11,623 nucleotides of DNA from Chloroflexota bacterium (GTDB lineage: Bacteria; Chloroflexota; Dehalococcoidia; Bin125), in NCBI GenBank assembly GCA_026705105.1, contig JAPPBK010000220.1, positions 1-11,623 on the forward strand, written 5' to 3'. The notes below the pieces were generated by a model, which worked only from the letters and a program-made list of their open reading frames with translations, searched no databases and was not told where the DNA came from. How positions within the stretch are numbered: the stretch's first letter is position 1; each line of letters begins with the position of its first letter. Made by a program: the position numbers and the translations under genes. Of the stretch, positions 1-5,430 are shown one piece after another.

Positions 1-614
1 CGCCGGCGACGCTGGCGCTGCGCGCCGCGTCGCCTCGGGTGCGATCGACGTATCTGATTCCCCTGCTCAACTCGCGGCTGGTCAGGGCCCTCACCTGGCC
101 GCCGGCGGCGCTGGGAATCTACGTCGCCAGCGTCTGGAGCTGGCACTGGCCCGACGCCTACGACGCCGCGATCGCCTCGGAGGGTCTGCACTTCGTCGAG
201 CACGGCGTGTTTCTGTTCGGGGCGGTGCTGCTCTGGTGGCTGGTGATCGGCGTCGACGCGACTCGGCTGCGTCCGCACCATGTCTGGCGTTGTGTGTTGC
301 TGGTCTTCGCAATCCTGCAGAACATCGGACTGGGACTGATCCTGATCAACGTCGGCGACCCGATCTACGACACCTACGCGGCCGCAGCGGCGGTTCGAGA
401 GTGGGGACCGACGGCTCTGATTGACCAGCGGATCGGGGCGGGAATCATGTGGGTGCCGGGATCGATGATGTTCGCCTTGGCGATCATCATCACCGTCTAC
501 TACTGGGCCGAGCGTGAGGGATTCAAGGACCGCCGCAACGATGTCGTGCGGGACATGCAGATTCGAGTGCATGGCGAGATCCCGACGTTGGGACCGCGAC
601 CGGGTGAGCAATAG
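1..614 (+). CDS. ctaG: Caa3-type cytochrome c oxidase assembly factor CtaG, 3' part (5' end outside window)
   Basis: An integral membrane protein of the caa3_CtaG family, which helps assemble the copper-containing cytochrome c oxidase. The frame is open to the left edge (first full codon at base 3), so the GTG at 39 is probably internal and about 203 C-terminal residues are visible. Family hallmarks are the WHWPDAYDAA segment (about bases 141-170), the HFVEH segment with two histidines (bases 189-203), and a late membrane helix entered by GIMWVPGSMM (about bases 438-467). Several hydrophobic helices alternate with short loops, and a polar tail of about 30 residues ends at TAG 612-614. The heme A and heme O synthase genes follow on the same strand after a short gap, which supports a role in oxidase biogenesis. 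The caa3 CtaG family is distinct from the CtaG/Cox11 family that shares the name. Confidence 0.85.
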   Translation, partial: PATLALRAASPRVRSTYLIPLLNSRLVRALTWPPAALGIYVASVWSWHWPDAYDAAIASEGLHFVEHGVFLFGAVLLWWLVIGVDATRLRPHHVWRCVLLVFAILQNIGLGLILINVGDPIYDTYAAAAAVREWGPTALIDQRIGAGIMWVPGSMMFALAIIITVYYWAEREGFKDRRNDVVRDMQIRVHGEIPTLGPRPGEQ

Positions 615-618
615 CCAA

Positions 619-732
619 TCAGTTAGCAGGCGTACAGCCGACCGTGAGGGTGAGTATCGCGAGGACGCATAGAAGTGCGACACTTAGGGGGCGGCGCCAG
701 GTTTGGCGGCTCGGCGACCAGAGCGGGTGCAC
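619..732 (-). CDS. Possible 37-residue small lipoprotein, antisense in the ctaG-ctaA gap (speculative)
   Basis: On the minus strand a GTG at 732-730 opens a 37-codon frame ending in TGA at 621-619. The peptide has basic residues (Arg9, Arg13, Arg14), a hydrophobic stretch SVALLCVLAILTLTVG, then a lipobox-like LTVGC with Cys33 and only four residues after it. That layout resembles tiny entericidin-type lipoproteins. Against it: no Shine-Dalgarno sequence precedes the GTG, no ATG is available, and the start lies against the start of ctaA on the other strand. The frame is also the tail of a much longer antisense open frame through ctaA, so it may be chance. Confidence 0.15.
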   Translation of the reverse strand: MHPLWSPSRQTWRRPLSVALLCVLAILTLTVGCTPAN

Positions 733-1791
733 ATGGCAACGATGACCAGATATCAGCGTGTCGGACTCGGACTGGTGATCGGTCTGTTGGCGCTCACCGC
801 GCTGGGCGGAATCGTGCGCGTCACCGGGTCCGGGCTGGCCTGTCCCGATTGGCCCGCTTGCTACGGCAGCCTGATCCCTTCCGGCGACTTCGGCGAGTTC
901 GCCGCGTACCAGGTCTGGCTGGAGTGGACGCACCGGCTGGTCGCGGCGATCATGGGATTGATCATCCTGGGCTATGCGATCGCGGTGTGGCGGAAGCTGC
1001 GCAGCCGGACTCGCGTCTGGCTCCCGGCGCTGGCGTCGATTCCCCTGTTGGCGCTCCAGGTCGTGCTGGGTGGGTTGACGGTGACGGAGCAACTCGAAGC
1101 GCTGATCGTCACGCTGCACCTGGCGACGGCGATGCTGATCCTGGTCGCCGTGGCCGTCTCGTGGCTGGGGACGTTTGACTGGCGCGTCGTCACGACCGAG
1201 GACGAAGCGCCGCTGGGAACCGACGCGCCATCGCAGGCGCGCACCTTCGCCCGCTTTGTGCTGCTCACGGCGATCCTTGTCTATGCCGTGGTCGTGGTCG
1301 GCTCCTACGTCACCCACGTGGGCGCGGGGCCCGACTCCGGCGCGCACGTGGGTCCGGGCGGAGCGGCGTGCGGCAACCAGTGGCCGCTGTGCTACGGCGG
1401 TCTCTGGCCCGACGGGGAGTACGCTCAGTGGAACATGGGTCACCGGTTCCTGGTGCTGGGCGGCGGCCTGGCAATCTTCGGGGCCGCCATGGGCGTCGTG
1501 ATGCTTCGCCCTCGCTCGCGGCCACTGACGCTGCTGTTACACGGGGCGGCGACGCTGTATGTCGCGCAGATCTTCATCGGAGCGGCGATGATCTGGATCA
1601 ACTTCGACAACTGGGCGAGAGCGCTGCACCTGTCGATGGGTTCAATCGTCTGGCTGTTGGCGGCCGCAGCCGCGCTGGTGGCCGCGTATCGCGCCGGTTG
1701 GCTGGGGGTCGAACGCGGAGCATCGGCGGCCATGCAGCCGATGTCGGCCGCGGCGTCCGGGACTGCAGCCGAGAGCGAGGGCGGGGAATGA
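733..1791 (+). CDS. ctaA: Heme A synthase (CtaA/Cox15)
   Basis: Oxidises the C8 methyl of heme O to a formyl group, giving heme A for aa3/caa3 oxidase; it acts in the cytoplasmic membrane. From ATG 733 it is 352 residues with about eight membrane helices in two similar halves. The N half has TGSGLACPDWPAC (Cys37, Cys43), EWTHR (Glu64, His67) and TLHLATA (His129). The C half repeats this with CGNQWPLC (Cys213, Cys220), MGHR (His237) and ALHLS (His299). These are the four heme-ligand histidine positions and the paired extracytoplasmic loop cysteines of the Bacillus-type enzyme. The start is uncertain: TTG 703 (AGGGGG at 686-691), GTG 727 and ATG 742 are in frame; ATG 733 puts helix 1 near the N-terminus. 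The last codons overlap ctaB, so heme O and heme A synthesis are translationally coupled. The tail after the last helix is Ala/Ser-rich. Confidence 0.95.
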   Translation: MATMTRYQRVGLGLVIGLLALTALGGIVRVTGSGLACPDWPACYGSLIPSGDFGEFAAYQVWLEWTHRLVAAIMGLIILGYAIAVWRKLRSRTRVWLPALASIPLLALQVVLGGLTVTEQLEALIVTLHLATAMLILVAVAVSWLGTFDWRVVTTEDEAPLGTDAPSQARTFARFVLLTAILVYAVVVVGSYVTHVGAGPDSGAHVGPGGAACGNQWPLCYGGLWPDGEYAQWNMGHRFLVLGGGLAIFGAAMGVVMLRPRSRPLTLLLHGAATLYVAQIFIGAAMIWINFDNWARALHLSMGSIVWLLAAAAALVAAYRAGWLGVERGASAAMQPMSAAASGTAAESEGGE

Positions 1792-2717
1792 CCGAACGCC
1801 CGCTCACGCTTGATCGTCCGGCATCGCTGCCCAACTCACGCCGCGCCGTCGAGCTGGCTCGCGGCTACTGGGAGTTGACCAAGCCGGGGATCATCGGTCT
1901 GCTCCTGGTGACCACGGTGCCGACCATGATCGTCGCCGCCGGCGGCTGGCCGGAGGGCAACTTCGTCGACGGGCTCGTGCTGATCGTGCTGACATTGCTC
2001 GGTGGGATCCTGACCGCCGGCGGGGCGAACACGTTCAACCAGTGGTTCGACCGCGACATCGACGCGATCATGGAGCGCACGGCGGACCGTCCGCTGCCCT
2101 CGGGACTGATTCAGCCCGGTCACGCGCTCGCCTGGGGCGTACTGCTGGCCGCGCTCGGCGGGGTGCAGCTTGCGCTGACCGTCAACTTGCTCGCGGCGCT
2201 GCTGGCCGAGGCGGCGGTGCTGTTCTACGTGTTCGTCTACACGGTCTGGCTCAAGCGCTCAACGACGCAGAACATCGTGATCGGCGGGGCGGCCGGCGCG
2301 ATTCCTCCGTTGGTCGGCTGGGCCGCGGTCACCGGTGAAGTGACCTGGACGCCGTTCATCCTGTTCCTGGTGATCTTCATGTGGACGCCGCCGCACTTCT
2401 GGGCGTTGTCGCTCAAGTACCGCGATGACTACGCCAAGGCCAACGTGCCGATGCTGCCGGTCGTCTCGGGCGAGCGAGAGACGCGCAAGCAGCTCTTGAT
2501 CTACTCGATCGGGCTGGTCGCGGTCAGTCTGTTGGGACCGCTGGGCGGTCACTTGAGCTGGTGCTACGAGACGACCTGCGCGCTCTCGGGCGCGGTCTTC
2601 ATCTGGATCGCCTGGCAGGTCTGGCGAGAACAGGCGCCGCCGATGCGGCTGTTCTTCGCTTCGATCGGCTACCTGTTCATCGTCTTCGCCGCCGTCGGCC
2701 TCGATGTCCTCGTTTAG
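1788..2717 (+). CDS. ctaB: Protoheme IX farnesyltransferase (heme O synthase, CtaB/CyoE/COX10)
   Basis: A UbiA-family membrane prenyltransferase that adds a farnesyl group to the 2-vinyl of heme B to make heme O, the substrate of CtaA. The ATG at 1788 overlaps the ctaA stop as ATGA, and purine-rich GAGG and GGGG lie just upstream (1777-1786). It is 309 residues, normal for the family. After a soluble N-terminus come ELTKPG (29-34), the metal/diphosphate motif NQWFDRDID (Asn84, Asp88, Asp92) with ERTADRPLPSG behind it, and the second conserved block WTPPHFWALSLKYRDDYAKA (199-218) followed by NVPMLPVVSG. About nine hydrophobic helices are visible. The longer upstream open frame overlaps ctaA out of frame and is not part of the gene. 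Its final codons form one arm of an inverted repeat shared with the convergent lipoprotein gene. Confidence 0.96.
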   Translation: MTERPLTLDRPASLPNSRRAVELARGYWELTKPGIIGLLLVTTVPTMIVAAGGWPEGNFVDGLVLIVLTLLGGILTAGGANTFNQWFDRDIDAIMERTADRPLPSGLIQPGHALAWGVLLAALGGVQLALTVNLLAALLAEAAVLFYVFVYTVWLKRSTTQNIVIGGAAGAIPPLVGWAAVTGEVTWTPFILFLVIFMWTPPHFWALSLKYRDDYAKANVPMLPVVSGERETRKQLLIYSIGLVAVSLLGPLGGHLSWCYETTCALSGAVFIWIAWQVWREQAPPMRLFFASIGYLFIVFAAVGLDVLV

Positions 2718-2729
2718 CGCAGGACATCG
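2702..2729. terminator. Bidirectional hairpin terminator spanning the overlapping stops of ctaB and the lipoprotein gene
   Basis: Arms CGATGTCCT (2702-2710) and AGGACATCG (2721-2729) are perfect 9-bp reverse complements around a 10-base loop that holds both stop codons (TAG 2715-2717 on +, TAA 2716-2714 on -). The symmetry and the tail-to-tail position fit a two-way intrinsic terminator. Neither side has a clear T tract, so it could be an imperfect terminator or an mRNA 3'-end stabiliser. Confidence 0.55.
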
Positions 2730-3586
2730 TCGATCGCCGCGCTGAGTTCCAGATCCTCGACCACGATCTCAAACCGATTTGCGATGACGCCGTCGGCGTC
2801 GACGACGTAGAACTGCGGCTCAGCTTCGATGCTCCATGCCGCGACCGCGTCGTCGATCAGTTGCTGAAGCGCTCCCGACCTCGGGCGGCCGAATGGCTCG
2901 ACGTGGAGAACTGCGATCTCGGCCTCCTGCAGAATCGACGCCGCCCGCTCGAGGGCGCGGGCGCATGCACGACGACCGGCGCAGCGCTCGGCCGATGACC
3001 AGACGATCAGGAACGGCTGTCCGGCGTCCAGCAACTGGGAGGTCGAGCGCTCGTACATCGGCAGACGCGACCTCTCGACCTCTGCCATGCGCTCGAGCAC
3101 GCCGTCGGCAATGGTGGGCGTAGACGCCCTGGGTGCAGGATCGCCGGGCACGAGTCCTCGGGCGGACTCGGCCACGAGGATTGGTAGACGGGGACTGCTC
3201 TCGGAGGAGCCGTCCACTGACTCGACCGTGACGGCGATAGCCCACTGGCCGGGTTCGTCGAACGGTACGTCCGAGGCGACGAGGTAGCGCAATCCTTCGA
3301 CGACGATCGAGGTCAGCTCTGCTTCGGAGTGGAACTTGATTCCCGCCTCCGTGGGGTCGAAGTAGCGGATGCGGAACAATGCGTCGTCGCTGAACTCGGG
3401 CTGGCGGTCGCGATCGAGCAGGGTCAGCACCAGTCGGGACATCTCCACGTGCAGCTCGGACGACTCGACCACGGGCACGAACGCGGCCTCGGTGGGCGAG
3501 ATGACATTGCGGTCGTCGCGGCCGCACGACACGGCGAACGCGGCCACCAGGATCAGAAACAGGGCTGCGCTTGCTCGAACGCGCAT
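2714..3586 (-). CDS. Predicted lipoprotein with C-terminal thioredoxin-like domain
   Basis: 290 residues from ATG 3586. The start was chosen because MRVRASAALFLILVAAFAVS is a lipoprotein signal ending at Cys21, and because it lies 4 bases after the permease stop; the longer frame from 3652 would bury this signal. After lipidation the protein would face the outside of the membrane. Residues about 30-160 look like a beta-rich domain (ELHVEMSRLVLTLLD, RIRYFDPTEAG, GQWAIAVTVES). A linker GLVPGDPAPRASTPT follows. Residues about 190-290 look thioredoxin-like: PFLIVWSSAERC (Cys202), a second cysteine at 208, IAVLHVEPFG, a likely cis-Pro at 257 in AEPQF, and YVVDADGVIANRFE. The two cysteines are spaced C-x5-C, not the usual CxxC. 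A redox or metal-handling role is inferred from the fold and from the cytochrome oxidase neighbours; the substrate is unknown. It is the third gene of the ABC operon. Confidence 0.75.
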   Translation of the reverse strand: MRVRASAALFLILVAAFAVSCGRDDRNVISPTEAAFVPVVESSELHVEMSRLVLTLLDRDRQPEFSDDALFRIRYFDPTEAGIKFHSEAELTSIVVEGLRYLVASDVPFDEPGQWAIAVTVESVDGSSESSPRLPILVAESARGLVPGDPAPRASTPTIADGVLERMAEVERSRLPMYERSTSQLLDAGQPFLIVWSSAERCAGRRACARALERAASILQEAEIAVLHVEPFGRPRSGALQQLIDDAVAAWSIEAEPQFYVVDADGVIANRFEIVVEDLELSAAIDDVLR

Positions 3587-3590
3587 GAAC

Positions 3591-4382
3591 TCACACCGCC
3601 CTGGGCCCGCGACTGAGGCCGAGCACGAACACGACGAGCGCCAGGCCGCCAAGCACGAGTCCGTCGATCAGCGGTCCAATCAAGCCGTCCGGCGTTGGCG
3701 CGTAACAGGCGTAGTGGAGCAGATCGACGGCGTAGGTGAGCGGATTGAGGTAACCGATCACTTGGAGCCATCCGGGCACCTGATCGAGCGGGAAGAACGC
3801 ACCGGAGAGAAAGAACAGCGGGAAGAGCACGAGGTTGAAGATCAGGTGAAAGCCCTGCATGGTCTTGACTCGCAAGGCCAGCAACAGCGAGAGGCCGGAA
3901 AGCATGAAACTCAAAGCGAGCACGGTAATCACGACCGTCGCGGCGCCGCCGAGCCAGCCGAACTGCCAGGCAAGGTCGATGCCGGGAATCACGACCGCGA
4001 GCGCGAGCACCGCGAACGCCTGCAACGAGCCGATCAGAATGGCGCTCAGCGCTTTGCCGAAGAGGATGGTCCGCGCGCTGTGCGGCGAGGCGAGCATCGC
4101 GCGCAGCAGGCCGCTTTCGCGGTCTCGATAGAAGCCCGCGCTGGAGAAGGTGGAGGAGAACAGCGCGGTCATGGCGATCATGCCCGGGGCCAGGAACGAG
4201 GTGTAGTCGCCGTTGACGATGCGTGAGGAGGTGGGAGCGAGACCGCTCGAGACTCCGGCGCCGAGCAGCGCCATCAGCATCAGGGGCATGAGCACCGAGG
4301 AGTAGAGCTGGGAACGCGACCGCGCCACCGCTCGCAGATCGCGCTGCAACAGCGCCAGCGACGCGCCTGCAGCGCTGTTCAT
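3591..4382 (-). CDS. ABC-2 type transporter permease (DrrB-like)
   Basis: The membrane half of an ABC exporter, 263 residues. Hydrophobic segments lie near 27-48, 62-84, 113-133, 146-171, 178-199 and 234-256, the six-helix plan of ABC-2 permeases. YRDRESGLLRAMLASPHSAR (85-104) is the cytoplasmic coupling segment typical of DrrB/NodJ-type proteins, and LSGAFFPLDQVPGWLQ with YLNPLTYAVDLL is the usual end of the family. Its ATG overlaps the ATPase stop by 4 bases (AATGA read on the minus strand), with no separate Shine-Dalgarno sequence, so translation is probably coupled. The lipoprotein gene starts 4 bases after its TGA. Substrate is not given by the sequence; a link to heme or oxidase assembly is inferred from context only, and drug or lipid export is an alternative. 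Confidence 0.9.
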   Translation of the reverse strand: MNSAAGASLALLQRDLRAVARSRSQLYSSVLMPLMLMALLGAGVSSGLAPTSSRIVNGDYTSFLAPGMIAMTALFSSTFSSAGFYRDRESGLLRAMLASPHSARTILFGKALSAILIGSLQAFAVLALAVVIPGIDLAWQFGWLGGAATVVITVLALSFMLSGLSLLLALRVKTMQGFHLIFNLVLFPLFFLSGAFFPLDQVPGWLQVIGYLNPLTYAVDLLHYACYAPTPDGLIGPLIDGLVLGGLALVVFVLGLSRGPRAV

Positions 4383-5353
4383 TGCTGGGTCATCCGCGCG
4401 ACCGACTCGCCGTTCAGCGGACGGCCGACGATCTGGAACCAGGCGTCGCGCAGACTCGACTCGCGGATGCGGATCCCCGTGATGCGCGAGCCGAACTGCT
4501 GAAACAGGAGCGGGACAACTTCGGCGGAGCTGTCGACGGTCAGATGCAGGGCCTGGTGGAAGCGGAGAACGTCGCCCACGCCCTCCAGGGCCGCCAGAGC
4601 TGAGAGTTCGCTGTCACTAGGGCTGGGCCAGTCGAGTTCCAGCGCGTCATGTCTGAGTGCGGATGTCAGGTTCTGCGGCCTATCGTCGGCCAGGACGAGT
4701 CCATCGCTGACGATGACGACGCGGTCGGCGTTGGCTTCGACCTCTGCCGTGTCGTTGGAGCAGACGACGACGGCAACGCCGTCCGCCGCGCGTTCATGCA
4801 TCGTCCGCCAGATGGCGGTGCTGGACTCAGGGTCGAGGGCCAGCGTGGGTTCGTCGAGCAGCAGCAGGTCAGGCTGGTGCAGCAGCGCCCTGGCGATGTC
4901 CAACCGCCGGCGCAGACCGCCGGAGAGCGTCTCGCAGCGGTCGGCGGCGCGATCGGCGATGTCGAGCGCCTGCAGGATGTCCTCGCAGTGCAACGCCAGT
5001 TCGCCGCGCGGCAGGCCGAACAGCCGGCCGTGCAGTTGCAGCGTTTCCTGCACGGTCATCAGGTCGTCGGTGCTGGGCTCCTGGAGCACGAGTCCGATTC
5101 GCTTGCGCGCCGCCGGGCCGTGCGGCGTTCCGAAGATTGCGACCCCGCCGCGTTGCGGGGCAATCTCGCCGCTGAGCATCTTGAGGATGGTCGACTTGCC
5201 TGCGCCGTTTGGACCCAGCAAGGTCACAATCTCTCCGTGCCGGACCTGGAGATCGATGTCGGAGACGCCGCGTCCGCCCGGCCACTCGAACCCGGCGGCG
5301 CTGAGCTGCGCCGGCAACTGCGAATCGACTGGCGACTGGACGGTCGAGGACAC
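4379..5353 (-). CDS. ABC transporter ATP-binding protein (DrrA-like)
   Basis: The ATPase of the exporter whose permease is the next gene. From the preferred GTG at 5353 it is 324 residues. It has Walker A GPNGAGKST (47-55), Q-loop VLQEPSTDD (Gln91), signature LSGGLRRRLDIARAL (143-157) and Walker B LLLLDEPT (163-170). A C-terminal extension of about 100 residues resembles the accessory domain of DrrA-type ATPases. Where the switch histidine is expected (usual THD-type motif) the sequence reads CSND, giving Asn200. The start is a judgement: ATG at 5413 would leave 17 bases to the divergent nadE start, while GTG 5353 sits 7 bases after a good -10 box, which would give a leaderless message. The upstream-start form would be 344 residues. 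Confidence 0.88.
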   Translation of the reverse strand: MSSTVQSPVDSQLPAQLSAAGFEWPGGRGVSDIDLQVRHGEIVTLLGPNGAGKSTILKMLSGEIAPQRGGVAIFGTPHGPAARKRIGLVLQEPSTDDLMTVQETLQLHGRLFGLPRGELALHCEDILQALDIADRAADRCETLSGGLRRRLDIARALLHQPDLLLLDEPTLALDPESSTAIWRTMHERAADGVAVVVCSNDTAEVEANADRVVIVSDGLVLADDRPQNLTSALRHDALELDWPSPSDSELSALAALEGVGDVLRFHQALHLTVDSSAEVVPLLFQQFGSRITGIRIRESSLRDAWFQIVGRPLNGESVARMTQQ

Positions 5354-5357
5354 GAGC

Positions 5358-5384
5358 TTGAGTGTATCTGCGGTGCGATACGCT
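5358..5384 (+). promoter_or_regulatory. Weak candidate promoter for nadE
   Basis: TTGAGT (5358-5363) and TACGCT (5379-5384) are separated by 15 bases, shorter than ideal. The pair lies 46 bases before the nadE GTG and overlaps the candidate promoter of the divergent ABC operon. The spacing makes this tentative. Confidence 0.2.
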
Positions 5385-5388
5385 GCAA
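5361..5388 (-). promoter_or_regulatory. Candidate sigma70-type promoter of the ABC/lipoprotein operon
   Basis: Read on the minus strand, TTGCAG (5388-5383) and TACACT (5366-5361) are separated by 16 bases and match the vegetative -35 and -10 consensus well. Transcription would begin about 7 bases downstream, at or next to the GTG at 5353, so the message may be leaderless. The ATG at 5413 would lie upstream of this promoter. Confidence 0.4.
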
Positions 5389-5420
5389 TCCATTGGCTGA
5401 CCGGCGGAATCAAACTGCTC

Positions 5421-5427
5421 AGGAGAG
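5421..5427 (+). promoter_or_regulatory. Shine-Dalgarno sequence that fixes the nadE GTG start
   Basis: AGGAGAG stands 3 bases before GTG 5431 (GGAG core to start 5 bases). It supports the GTG over the in-frame ATG at 5452, and GTG also gives the expected family N-terminus. Confidence 0.75.
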
Positions 5428-5430
5428 ATT

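Noticed and set aside
673..685. Short hairpin AAGTG-CGA-CACTT between ctaG and ctaA
   Set aside because: Only 5 bp per arm with no T tract and no nearby promoter elements; too weak to call as an operator or terminator.
619..1443. A 274-codon minus-strand open frame through ctaA
   Set aside because: It is antisense to a gene with all CtaA motifs, is Arg/Gln/His-rich as expected for an antisense GC-rich frame, and has no domain. Only its last 37 codons were kept as a speculative micro-ORF.
3369..4226. A 285-codon plus-strand open frame opposite the permease and lipoprotein genes
   Set aside because: Antisense to six membrane helices, giving a Glu/Arg/His-rich low-complexity sequence without a domain.
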